Of a DNA stretch of 64,000 nucleotides, positions 1 through 7,591 are shown piece after piece (the first letter of the stretch is position 1; every line of letters begins with the position of its first letter). The position numbers and the translations under genes are program-made. The notes beneath the pieces were generated by a model that did no database searches, had not been told where the DNA came from, and saw nothing but the letters and a program-made list of their open reading frames with translations. The stretch is from Mesorhizobium sp. RMAD-H1 (GTDB taxonomy: Bacteria; Pseudomonadota; Alphaproteobacteria; Rhizobiales; Rhizobiaceae): positions 1,054,001 through 1,118,000 of the forward strand of contig NZ_JACHWN010000001.1 in assembly GCF_014191375.1 (NCBI RefSeq), read 5' to 3'.

Positions 1-67
1 GGGCCATTGCAGCCGACATTTCTGTTTTCGCCGGACTTCGCCCCCGCCCGCAGACCGGGCCGGATGT

Positions 68-796
68 CTATGGCTCGAACGGCGGCAGGCTCTGGAAGGC
101 GCGTTTCAGCGCCTCCGACCAGCCGTCGGAGACAGCCGTATAATAGGGATCCGTGCGCTCGATGCGCTTGTGAGTGCCCAGTTTCAGCGAATCGGCCTCA
201 TAGAGCTGCAGGTCGAGCGGCAAGCCCACCGAAAGGTTGGATTTCAGCGTCGAATCAAAGGACACGAAGAGGAGCTTCACCGCGTCCTCGAAGGTCATCG
301 CCGGATCATAGGCGCGCACGAGGATCGGCTTGCCGTATTTGTGCTCGCCGATCTGGAAGAAGGGCGTGTCGACGGAGGCTTCGATGAAGTTTCCTTCGGG
401 ATAGATGTAGAAGAGGCGCGGCTCGCCGCCCTTGATCTGGCCGCCCAGAATGAAGGAGGCGGCGAAGGAATCGGCGTTCTGGCCGCCGGGCGCCGCCTCG
501 CGGATGACCTCCTTGACCGTCTGGCCGATCAGCCTTGCCGTCTGGAACATTGATGGCGTTGCAAAAATGGAGGGATTGCGCTCGTCAGGCGCTTTCGCGC
601 GCTCCTCGATCAAGCTCACCACCCCTTGCGTGGTGGCGAGATTGCCGGCCGACAGGAGCACGACGACCCGGTCGCCCGTCTTCGACCATGTATGCATTTT
701 GGTGAAGGTGGAAATATTGTCGAGGCCGGCATTCGTCCGCGTATCGGACATGAAGACCAAGCCACGGTCCATCTTGAGGCCGACGCAATAGGTCAT
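68..796 (-). CDS. Anbu-type proteasome-like peptidase
   Basis: The 242-residue protein belongs to the Ntn-hydrolase proteasome/HslV superfamily and matches the Anbu (ancestral beta subunit) group. It starts MTYCVG, so removing Met would expose an N-terminal Thr nucleophile. D18 in the SDTRTNAG segment and K33 sit where the proteasomal Asp17 and Lys33 lie, and SAGN (49-52) follows. It has no signal peptide and is probably cytoplasmic. It is the last gene of a minus-strand operon with transglutaminase, alpha-E and ATP-grasp genes, the conserved neighbourhood of Anbu in bacteria. Anbu proteins form open-ring or helical assemblies, but their substrate is not settled. HslV is the main alternative, but HslV is shorter and normally sits beside hslU. 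Confidence 0.9.
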   Translation of the reverse strand: MTYCVGLKMDRGLVFMSDTRTNAGLDNISTFTKMHTWSKTGDRVVVLLSAGNLATTQGVVSLIEERAKAPDERNPSIFATPSMFQTARLIGQTVKEVIREAAPGGQNADSFAASFILGGQIKGGEPRLFYIYPEGNFIEASVDTPFFQIGEHKYGKPILVRAYDPAMTFEDAVKLLFVSFDSTLKSNLSVGLPLDLQLYEADSLKLGTHKRIERTDPYYTAVSDGWSEALKRAFQSLPPFEP

Positions 797-903
797 TTCG
801 CAGTTCCAAATCCTTTTTCGGGCAAGCCAGACTTGCGCAAAAACAAAGCGTTGCAGCGGTTCACCGATTCCACCGGAAACGAAACAGCCTCAAGGCGCTG
901 ATA

Positions 904-1701
904 TTACTGCTCTACATTGATTTCGACTGCAAGCCTCTCGGCGGCGCTGCCGAAGCGCACGCCGGAAATCGGCGCCGCGTCGCGATAGTCGAGGCCGCCG
1001 GCGATGCGCACATAGCGCTCGTTCGGGCAGATGCAGTTTGCCGCGTCGAACCCGATCCAGCCGAGACCCGGAACATGGGCTTCCGCCCAGGCGTGGCTTG
1101 CCGTCTGCTCCGTGACACCTTCCATCATCAGATAGCCGGAGACATAGCGCGCGGGGATATCGAGGAGCCGCGCGGCGGCGATGAAGATATGGGCGTGATC
1201 CTGGCAGACGCCCTGGCCATTCTTCAGCGCGGTTTCGGCATCGGTTCCGACATGGGTGGCGCCGGGCACATAGGCGACCTGCCGGTGGATGATGCTCATC
1301 AGCGCGTGCAGGAGAGAGAGCCTGTCCTCCTCAACCGGTATATCGGCCACCAACGCCCGCAGCGCTTCGCCCGGTTCGGTGAGCGGCGTCTTGCGCATGA
1401 ACAGCCAGAGCGGGGCGAAACCGCCTGTCTCGCCCATGACGCCCGCCCGGTCCTCCGTCTCCACCAGGCCGGTGGCGGTGATGATGATCTCATGGGCGTT
1501 GCGGGTGTGGCGGACGAGATCGACCCTGTTGCCGAACCCGTCTGTGTAGGAGACTTCCGGCTCGGCGCCGTCCACCTCCACCTGCCAGTCCCGTATCATC
1601 TGGCCGTTCATCGTCTGCGGGCGCAGGCGCAGCCGCTGCACGGCATAGGGCACGGGGAAATCATAGTGATAGCGGGAGGTGTGGCGGATCGTCAGCAGCA
1701 T
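904..1701 (-). CDS. Transglutaminase-like cysteine protease family protein
   Basis: The 265-residue protein has an N-terminal beta-rich bacterial transglutaminase domain (about 1-90) followed by a transglutaminase-like core (about 110-230). The Cys-His-Asp triad is visible as C166 (GQGVCQDHAH), H203 (ASHAWAE) and D219 (GFDAAN). In this family the fold usually works as an amidase or protease. It is the gene before Anbu, with a 107-bp gap that could hold a second promoter. In Iyer-type ATP-grasp neighbourhoods it is predicted to act on amide bonds made by the ligase, which is inference. The ATG at 1701 is followed directly by sequence conserved at the family N terminus. Confidence 0.88.
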   Translation of the reverse strand: MLLTIRHTSRYHYDFPVPYAVQRLRLRPQTMNGQMIRDWQVEVDGAEPEVSYTDGFGNRVDLVRHTRNAHEIIITATGLVETEDRAGVMGETGGFAPLWLFMRKTPLTEPGEALRALVADIPVEEDRLSLLHALMSIIHRQVAYVPGATHVGTDAETALKNGQGVCQDHAHIFIAAARLLDIPARYVSGYLMMEGVTEQTASHAWAEAHVPGLGWIGFDAANCICPNERYVRIAGGLDYRDAAPISGVRFGSAAERLAVEINVEQ

Positions 1702-1720
1702 GACGGGCTCTTTGGTCTGC

Positions 1721-1762
1721 GCATGATCTTGTCCGAAAAGTCTGCAGCTCCGGGGATCATGC
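1721..1762. repeat. 42-bp dispersed palindromic repeat, copy 1
   Basis: The element begins GCATGATCTTGTCC and ends GGGGATCATGC, so its ends are inverted repeats (GCATGATC / GATCATGC). It fills most of the spacer between the alpha-E and transglutaminase genes. A second copy of identical length lies at 16238-16279. Similar palindromes bounded by GCATGATC are common intergenic repeats in rhizobial genomes. Confidence 0.8.
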
Positions 1763-1767
1763 TTTGC

Positions 1768-2709
1768 TCAATCGAAATTATAGGCTTCGGCGATTTCCGT
1801 GCCGAGGCGGTTGTTCTTGACGATGAAATCAGAAAGGAATTCGTGCAGCCCGGTTTCGAAGATCCGGTTGATGTCGTTGCCCTTCAGGGTCGCATGGATC
1901 TTTTCCGCCGTTTCCTGGGCTGCGTGGCGGGCGCCGTAATCGGCTGAGAGAAAGCCCAGATTGTCGACGATGTTGCGGTAGCAGAAATGCAGCGAGCGCG
2001 GCATGCGCCCGTTGAGGATGAGATAATCGGCGATATGCGCGGGCTTGTAGTCGCCGTCATAGACCCAGCGGTAGGAGCGGTGGGCGGAAACCGAGCGCAG
2101 GATCGATTCCCACTGATAATTGTCGAGCGTGGTGCCGACATAGGAGATGGCCGGCAGGAGCACGTAATATTTGACGTCGAGGATCCGGGCGGTGTTGTCG
2201 GCGCGCTCGATGAAGGTGCCGATGCGGGCGAAATCGAAGATCTCGTTCCTGAGCATCGTGCCATGGAATGCGCCGCGGATCAGCGCCGTCTCGCGCTTGA
2301 TCTGGTCGAGGACCGGCGGCAGGTCGCTTTCGGGCACTGGGCGGCACAGGGATTTCTTCAGCACCATCCATGCCTCGTTGACACTCTCCCAGGCCTCGCG
2401 GGTGAGCGCCGTGCGCACCATGCGCGCATTGGAGCGCGCCGCCTCGATGCAGGACATGACGCTCGACGGATTGTCCGCGTCGCGCAGCAGGAAATCAGAG
2501 ACGGTGGCAGCCGTATAGGCCTCGTGCTTGCTGGAGAAGCCGGCTGCGGCACCAGCGCTGACGATGACGGAGGACCATTCCTCCGGGGCATCGGAGGTCT
2601 TGGTCAGCGCCATGCGCAGGCCGGCATCAACGATGCGCGCCATGTTCTCCGCCCGCTCGATATAGCGGTGCATCCAGTAAAGGCCGTTAGCGGTGCGTCC
2701 GAGGAGCAT
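1768..2709 (-). CDS. Alpha-E domain-containing protein (DUF403)
   Basis: The 313-residue, almost entirely alpha-helical protein starts MLLGRTANGLYWMHRYIERAEN, the hallmark N terminus of the alpha-E family. This family is found almost only next to circularly permuted ATP-grasp and transglutaminase genes. No catalytic motif is evident, and its molecular role is unknown. A good ribosome site (GGGAG, 8 bases upstream) supports the ATG at 2709. It lies between the transglutaminase gene and the inserted four-helix-bundle gene. In a typical operon it would directly follow the ATP-grasp gene at 3182-4594, so the unit is interrupted here although both partners look intact. Confidence 0.9.
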   Translation of the reverse strand: MLLGRTANGLYWMHRYIERAENMARIVDAGLRMALTKTSDAPEEWSSVIVSAGAAAGFSSKHEAYTAATVSDFLLRDADNPSSVMSCIEAARSNARMVRTALTREAWESVNEAWMVLKKSLCRPVPESDLPPVLDQIKRETALIRGAFHGTMLRNEIFDFARIGTFIERADNTARILDVKYYVLLPAISYVGTTLDNYQWESILRSVSAHRSYRWVYDGDYKPAHIADYLILNGRMPRSLHFCYRNIVDNLGFLSADYGARHAAQETAEKIHATLKGNDINRIFETGLHEFLSDFIVKNNRLGTEIAEAYNFD

Positions 2710-2719
2710 CAGGATGCTC

Positions 2720-2773
2720 CCAGTGAGATAGTGAAATAGTGAGATAGTGAGTAGTTCATGGGGTGCTCACTGG
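2720..2773. repeat. Octamer-repeat inverted arm, downstream side of four-helix-bundle gene
   Basis: Positions 2722-2757 read as successive near-copies of TAGTGAGA. The array is bracketed by CCAGTGAG (2720-2727) and its exact complement CTCACTGG (2766-2773), which overlaps the stop codon of the four-helix-bundle gene. The opposite-orientation array lies at 3153-3186, so the two arrays form imperfect terminal inverted repeats around that gene. Confidence 0.75.
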
Positions 2774-3168
2774 TTCTTTTGTTGCAGGTTGCGGATTAAC
2801 ATGTGCAACATTTTTCCAAGCTCGTCGGCTTGGCCAAGGAGACGCTGAACGACCAGATCAGGCATCAGACCTGTTCTGCCGCACAGGATTGTGTGCGTCT
2901 CGAATTCCTTGAGTGATCCTTGGGCTATCCGAAGAAACTGAACGAATGAAGTTCTGTGTTCCCGGCCATAACCTTCTGCGATATTCGCAGCAATAGAGGC
3001 GGAAGCTCGTCTTAGTTGCGAGGTCATTCCATACATTTCACTGTTGGGAAAAGTTTTGGTTGCGGAGTAGCAATCCACCGCAAGTTCGATCGCTGCCTTC
3101 CAAACAAGCAAATCCCTGTAGGATTTAACCGCTGTCCGAACCGCTTCTTTCTCTATCTCACTACTCAC
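2767..3168 (-). CDS. Four-helix-bundle protein of the 23S rRNA IVP/Avd family
   Basis: The 133-residue protein carries the family pattern SYRDLLVWKAAIELAVDCY, then QLRRASASIAANIAEGYGR and FLRIAQGSLKEFETH, predicting a four-helix bundle. Relatives are encoded in intervening sequences of bacterial 23S rRNA genes, as stand-alone genes, and as Avd partners of diversity-generating reverse transcriptases. No reverse transcriptase or variable repeat is visible here. The GTG start at 3168 and the stop both lie inside the flanking octamer arrays. Composition is unlike its neighbours: positions 2941-3000 hold 29 G+C of 60, against 41 of 60 at 3301-3360 in the ATP-grasp gene. It looks like a cargo gene inserted into the Anbu operon. 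Confidence 0.88.
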   Translation of the reverse strand: MSSEIEKEAVRTAVKSYRDLLVWKAAIELAVDCYSATKTFPNSEMYGMTSQLRRASASIAANIAEGYGREHRTSFVQFLRIAQGSLKEFETHTILCGRTGLMPDLVVQRLLGQADELGKMLHMLIRNLQQKNQ

Positions 3169-3186
3169 TATTCCCTACTCACTAAT
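3153..3186. repeat. Heptamer/octamer-repeat inverted arm, upstream side of four-helix-bundle gene
   Basis: The plus strand reads TATCTCAC, TACTCAC, TATTCCC, TACTCAC, TAA. This is the reverse complement of the TAGTGAG-type words at 2720-2773. The array holds both the GTG start of the four-helix-bundle gene (3166-3168) and the stop codon of the upstream ATP-grasp gene (3182-3184). Confidence 0.75.
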
Positions 3187-4594
3187 CTTCCAGAACCCAC
3201 GTATCCTTCGTCCCGCCGCCCTGGCTGGAATTGACCACCAATGATCCTTCCTTCAGCGCAACGCGGGTAAGACCGCCGGGGGTGATGCGGATGCGGTCGG
3301 AGACGAGGACGAAGGGGCGCAGGTCGACATGGCGGGGCGCCAGGCCCTTTTCGGTGAGGATGGGCGTGGTGGAGAGCGCCAGCGTCGGCTGGGCGATATA
3401 GTTGCCGGGGCGGCTTTTGAGCTTTTCGGCGAAAGCCTCGCGCTCCTTCTTCGAAGCGGCGGGGCCGACGAGCATGCCATAGCCGCCCGAGCCGTGAACC
3501 TCCTTCACCACCAGTTCCTCGAGATGTTCGAGGACATAGGCGAGGCTGTCTTTCTCCGAGCAGCGCCAGGTCGGCACGTTTTCGAGGATCGCCTTGCGGC
3601 CGGTATAGAACTCGACGATCTCGGGCATGTAGGAATAGATGGCCTTGTCGTCGGCGATGCCCGTGCCGGGCGCATTGGCGATGGTGATATTGCCGGCGCG
3701 GTAGATATCCATGATGCCGGCGACGCCCAGCGTCGAATCGGGACGGAAGGTGAGGGGGTCCAGAAAGGCGTCGTCCACCCGGCGGTAGAGCACGTCAATG
3801 GGCTGGAAGCCCTGTGTCGTGCGCATTGCGACCCTGCCGTCCACGACCCTCAGGTCGCTTCCCTCGACCAGTTCCACCCCCATCTGGTCGGCGAGAAAGG
3901 CATGCTCGAAATAGGCGGAATTGTAGATGCCCGGCGTCAGCACGGCGATGGTGGGCGCGCCCTTGGCACAGGCAGGGGCGACGGCGGAGAGCGACTGGCG
4001 AAGCAATTGCGGATAGGTTTCGACGGGCTGCACCTTCACGTGCTGGAACAGCTCTGGAAAGAGCTGCATCATCGTCTCCCGGTTCTCAAGCATATAGGAG
4101 ACGCCTGACGGCGTGCGGGCATTGTCCTCCAGCACATAGAACTGGTTTTCTGCCGTGCGCACGATATCGACGCCGATGATGTGGGTGTAGACATTGCCGG
4201 GCGGGCGAAAGCCGATCATCTCCGGCACGAAGGCCTCGTTATGGGCGATCAGCTCTTTCGGGATGCGCCCGGCGCGCACGATCTCCTGGCGATGATAGAT
4301 ATCGTCGAGAAAGGCGTTGAGTGCCATGACGCGCTGCTCGATGCCCTGCGACAGGCGGCGCCACTCCTGGCCGGAGATGATGCGCGGGATAATGTCGAAC
4401 GGGATCAGGCGTTCGGCGGCCTCCTCATCGCCATAGACGGCGAAGGTGATGCCCGTCTTGCGGAAAACATGCTCGGCGTCGACCGTCTTCTGCGCCAGCT
4501 TTTCAGGATTTTGCGTTTCGAGCCATTTTTTCAGAATTTTGTAAGGCGGGCGGACGCCGTCACCTTCAGCCAGCATTTCATCGAATGGCTTCAC
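3182..4594 (-). CDS. Circularly permuted type 2 ATP-grasp protein
   Basis: The 470-residue protein matches the circularly permuted ATP-grasp family (formerly DUF404/DUF407). Typical blocks are FRKTGITFAVYGDEEAAERLIPFD-type sequence near the N terminus, IGVDIVRTAENQFYVLEDN (about 150-170), RTPSGVSYMLENR, and the glycine loop KEVHGSGGYGMLVGP near residue 365. ATP-grasp enzymes form amide or peptide bonds through acyl-phosphate intermediates, and this subgroup is predicted to make a peptide tag or small peptide. The GTG at 4594, preceded by GGGGA, is the best start; an ATG four bases upstream is out of frame. It is the first gene of the Anbu operon. Substrate unknown. Confidence 0.92.
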   Translation of the reverse strand: MKPFDEMLAEGDGVRPPYKILKKWLETQNPEKLAQKTVDAEHVFRKTGITFAVYGDEEAAERLIPFDIIPRIISGQEWRRLSQGIEQRVMALNAFLDDIYHRQEIVRAGRIPKELIAHNEAFVPEMIGFRPPGNVYTHIIGVDIVRTAENQFYVLEDNARTPSGVSYMLENRETMMQLFPELFQHVKVQPVETYPQLLRQSLSAVAPACAKGAPTIAVLTPGIYNSAYFEHAFLADQMGVELVEGSDLRVVDGRVAMRTTQGFQPIDVLYRRVDDAFLDPLTFRPDSTLGVAGIMDIYRAGNITIANAPGTGIADDKAIYSYMPEIVEFYTGRKAILENVPTWRCSEKDSLAYVLEHLEELVVKEVHGSGGYGMLVGPAASKKEREAFAEKLKSRPGNYIAQPTLALSTTPILTEKGLAPRHVDLRPFVLVSDRIRITPGGLTRVALKEGSLVVNSSQGGGTKDTWVLED

Positions 4595-4877
4595 TCATGT
4601 CCCCTTTTTTATTCGTTGATGCCATTCAAGCGCGTTCGGAGAAAAAAGCAAGCGCGATCCGCCGCTTGGGGCGGCATGGGTGAAATTTGCCCAAAATCGC
4701 GGCATTTCGGCGTGGCGAGGTGAAGATTATGGCAGGTTGATGGCCAAAATTGCGCCATCAAGATGTGACAGGTTGTTGAAGGTCTCCGACGGGTCGCCGG
4801 TCGCGTCTGTCCTGCGCTTCATGGCCCGTCATCGCCTGCCCAGGCGCGATGCAGCCGATTTTTCCGGGAGGAAGACA

Positions 4878-5162
4878 ATGCATGTCGACCAAGAATTACC
4901 CCCAGCGGCAGGTCCGGGAAATCGCAAACCGTCGTCGAACCGGATGGCGGATGATCTGACGGTCGCGATCCGCACCTATCTCTTCTTTGGGATTCCCACG
5001 AAACGGCAGCCTGTTTCCCTCGTCCGGGCGGTGCAATACATCCGTCGCAAATTGCCGGAATGCGAGCTTTGCGATGATGAACTCGAAACCCTGGTCGCGC
5101 GGCATGCGATCGCCGCCGGCTACATGATCCATTTCGACGGCGGGCCGGCCAGGCCGATGTGA
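4878..5162 (+). CDS. Conserved hypothetical protein, 94 aa
   Basis: This small cytoplasmic protein begins MHVDQELPPAAG. The ATG at 4878 has a strong ribosome site (GGGAGGAAG) and is preferred to in-frame starts further upstream, which run through low-complexity non-coding sequence. The body (YLFFGIPTKRQPVSLVRAVQ, then an acidic ELCDDELETLVARHAI helix and a short hydrophobic tail) looks like a compact helical domain. I do not recognise a function. It is convergent with the small membrane protein at 5164-5307, with no room for a terminator between them. Confidence 0.65.
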   Translation: MHVDQELPPAAGPGNRKPSSNRMADDLTVAIRTYLFFGIPTKRQPVSLVRAVQYIRRKLPECELCDDELETLVARHAIAAGYMIHFDGGPARPM

Positions 5163-5163
5163 A

Positions 5164-5307
5164 TCAGGATGGCGCGATCATCTGGCCCCAGATTTCGAGA
5201 ATTCCCCAGACAATGAATGCCAGTAGAAGGGAAACGGCCAGGACCGCGAGGACGGACGTGCCCCATCTTCCCTGCTTTGCCTTTTCGTTCTTGACTGTCT
5301 TCGTCAT
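5164..5307 (-). CDS. Small single-pass membrane protein, 47 aa
   Basis: The 47-codon frame starts ATG at 5307 and ends TGA at 5164. It translates to a lysine-rich head (MTKTVKNEKAKQGRWG), one hydrophobic segment of about 22 residues (LAVLAVSLLLAFIVWGILEI) and a short tail ending MIAPS. A ribosome site (AGAGG) lies a few bases upstream. The amphipathic layout, good start context and clean stop against its convergent neighbour argue that it is real. Function unknown; it may be a small inner-membrane accessory protein. Confidence 0.6.
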   Translation of the reverse strand: MTKTVKNEKAKQGRWGTSVLAVLAVSLLLAFIVWGILEIWGQMIAPS

Positions 5308-5402
5308 GCGGACCTCTCTATTTCAGGGCAAAACGGGTTGCCGGAAGAAGAGTTCCCGCAAAATCTGCTGGGATCAGTCCTGGATATCTATTGTCGGATA
5401 AA

Positions 5403-5477
5403 TGGTGGGCGCGACAGGGATTGAACCTGTGACCCCTCCCGTGTGAAGGGAGTGCTCTCCCGCTGAGCTACGCGCCC
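5403..5477 (-). tRNA. tRNA-Val (anticodon CAC)
   Basis: On the minus strand the acceptor 5' side is GGGCGCG (5477-5471), pairing with CGCGCCC (5413-5407), followed by discriminator A and an encoded CCA. The D-arm (TAGCTCAGCGGGAGAGC), the anticodon stem CTCCC/GGGAG with loop TTCACAC (anticodon CAC), and the T-arm with GGTTCAATCC are all present. The gene is 75 nt including CCA, with no intron. Confidence 0.96.
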
Positions 5478-5566
5478 ATCCAAAGCCATATAGCTGGAAG
5501 GTGCGGCGGATATACGTGGGACGGCATTGTCAGTCAAGCGCCGCTTCGATCCTCCGCGCAATCTCA

Positions 5567-7375
5567 TCAGCGTTCCCCCGCTATGTCCTTCCTCACCTTG
5601 TCCAGCTCCTCCGCATAGCGGCGCAGGAGATAGCCTTCCGTCAGGAGGCCGCATACCCTGCGGCTGTTGTAATCGTCGACGACGGCAAGCTCCTCGCTTC
5701 CCGTTTTGGCGAACATTTCGGCGGCCACCTTCACGTTCATCGTCGGCAGCAGCATGATGTCGCGATATTTGATGAGCTCCGATACCGGCTGCTCGTCATT
5801 TGACGGGTCGGGCCGCAGTGCATGGACCTCGGCCACGATCAGCATGCCTACATATTTTTTATCACCTTCGACCGCGATGATCCGCTGGACGGAGCCGAGC
5901 GGGACTTCCTCGCGAAACTGCGCCACCGTCATGTCGCAGGGAATCGTGCGGATATTTTCGCGCATCATGCGCCCGACCGAGAGGTCCCGCATCCAGCTGA
6001 TGTCATGCGCGCTGCGGATGGTCTCGCCGCGCAGATGGAAACGCCAGGTCGAGAAGGAATAGCCGAACGTCTCCCTGACCAGGATCGCCGACATGATCGA
6101 GGCCGCCAGGACGACGCCGGTGATCGTCAGGTCTCCAGTTGATTCGAGCGCGAGGAATGTCATTGTCAGGGGGCCGCCCACGACACCCACGGCGAGCGAC
6201 GTCATGCCGATCACCGCCGCGACGACGGGATCGATGCCGGTTTCAGGCGAGATGATCGCCATCACCTCGGCGAATATCTTCCCGGCCAGCGCGCCGAGAA
6301 ACAGCGACGCGAAGAACAGGCCGCCGCGAAACCCCGATCCGATCGAAACGGCGGAGGCCAGGAGCTTCAGGAAGAAGAGCTCGACAATGACGTAAAGGCC
6401 ATAGTTCATCGCCAGTTCGCGGTGCAGGGCGCCGTGACCGCTGGAGAGCACCTGCGGCGTCATGAGCGCCAGCAGCCCGACCAGGCAACCGCCGATCGCG
6501 GGCCGCAGGGCGCTGCTGATCGCCAGCTTGGCGAAGAGCCGCTCCACCAGCGTCACCAGCTGCATGATGGCGATCGACAGGCCTCCAGCGATCAGGCCCA
6601 GCAGGAGGAAGGGCAGGTATTGCCCTGCCAGCATCGGCGGCAGCTCTCCCAGCTCGATCGGGAAGGAGGTGACGCCGAAATATCCGGCCACCAGGGAGGC
6701 CGACACGGCAGCCGCCATCATGGGAGCGACATTGGCGACGGAATAGACGCCGATGATAAGCTCGAAGCCGTAGAATGCACCTGTTAGCGGCGCACCGAAG
6801 GCGGCAGCGATCGCGCCGCCGGCGCCGCAGCCCACCAGGAGGCGGATGTCGCTGCGGCGCAGGCCGATGGAGCAGGCGATCTTCGAGGCGAGGCCTGAAC
6901 CTGCCTGTGTATAGGCCGCTTCGAGCCCGACCGATGCGCCGAAGCCGCTCGACAGGATGGTCTGCAGGACAACGACCAGCGTATCCGTGATCGACATGCG
7001 GCCGCCATAGAGCGCGTTGGCCTCGATGGGGTCGATGGGCCGCCGCAGCTTCCGGCGCTTGACGTAGAGGGTCGTGAGACCGACCAGCACGCCGCCGACG
7101 ATCGGGATGAAGGCCATCTCCGGGCGGCTTAGCGAAAACATCTCGGACAGGCGGGCGCCGGGCGGGATCGCATAGAGAAGGGTGTGCAACCGGTTGACGA
7201 TCCAGCTGATCAGGACGACCACGGCGCCCGACAGCACGCCGACCATGCAGGCCAGGAGCACGATGACGATGCCGCGCGCATTGAGAATGCGCAGCAGGGC
7301 GAGGAGGCGGAGGCGGAGTTTGCCCGCGTTTATGATTTTATCCGTTTCGAGGAGCACGACCGGTCCAATCGCCAA
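5567..7375 (-). CDS. ClC-family chloride channel/antiporter with CBS domains
   Basis: The 602-residue membrane protein has a ClC core (about 35-440) followed by a CBS pair (about 460-595). Family blocks include GAGGAIAAAFGAPLTGAFYG and GSGFRGGLFFASLFLGALAG. The canonical GREGP block appears as GLEAA (150-154): the gating glutamate position (E152) is kept but the following Gly-Pro is lost. The GSGIP block is not recognisable and is replaced near IEANALYGGRMS. Anion selectivity is therefore uncertain. The apparent start is TTG at 7375; a later start is possible. It is divergent from clpP. Confidence 0.88.
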   Translation of the reverse strand: MAIGPVVLLETDKIINAGKLRLRLLALLRILNARGIVIVLLACMVGVLSGAVVVLISWIVNRLHTLLYAIPPGARLSEMFSLSRPEMAFIPIVGGVLVGLTTLYVKRRKLRRPIDPIEANALYGGRMSITDTLVVVLQTILSSGFGASVGLEAAYTQAGSGLASKIACSIGLRRSDIRLLVGCGAGGAIAAAFGAPLTGAFYGFELIIGVYSVANVAPMMAAAVSASLVAGYFGVTSFPIELGELPPMLAGQYLPFLLLGLIAGGLSIAIMQLVTLVERLFAKLAISSALRPAIGGCLVGLLALMTPQVLSSGHGALHRELAMNYGLYVIVELFFLKLLASAVSIGSGFRGGLFFASLFLGALAGKIFAEVMAIISPETGIDPVVAAVIGMTSLAVGVVGGPLTMTFLALESTGDLTITGVVLAASIMSAILVRETFGYSFSTWRFHLRGETIRSAHDISWMRDLSVGRMMRENIRTIPCDMTVAQFREEVPLGSVQRIIAVEGDKKYVGMLIVAEVHALRPDPSNDEQPVSELIKYRDIMLLPTMNVKVAAEMFAKTGSEELAVVDDYNSRRVCGLLTEGYLLRRYAEELDKVRKDIAGER

Positions 7376-7478
7376 AATCCGACATTATTCCAGTCTAACG
7401 CGACTGCCGATAACAGCAACTTACCGATAGCGACGTCGCGAGGGCGCTTCGGCATCGCATCGGCGGTGATTTCTCCAT

Positions 7479-7510
7479 CTTGCGAAACGGGGTTGCGTCA
7501 CCTTATGTAT
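7479..7510 (+). promoter_or_regulatory. Candidate RpoH (heat-shock sigma) promoter for clpP
   Basis: CTTGCG at 7479-7484 is followed after 16 bases by CCTTATGTAT at 7501-7510. This resembles the alphaproteobacterial sigma-32 pattern CTTGAA-N16/17-CYTATNT. It lies about 80 bp before the clpP start, and heat-shock control of clpP is common. No transcript data are available. Confidence 0.45.
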
Positions 7511-7591
7511 GGAACAACCACGAATCCGGCATGCGGGCGCTGATTGCCTGCGATATCCGAAAATGCAATCTCCAGATTTTTAGAGGCCCCC

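Noticed and set aside
2720..3186. The repeat-flanked four-helix-bundle gene as a CRISPR or diversity-generating element
   Set aside because: The words are 7-8 bp without unique spacers, and no reverse transcriptase, template repeat or Cas gene is visible.
4680..4877. N-terminal extension of the small protein at 4878
   Set aside because: There is no ribosome site at the earlier start and the sequence is arginine-rich and non-family-like; the ATG at 4878 has GGGAGGAAG.
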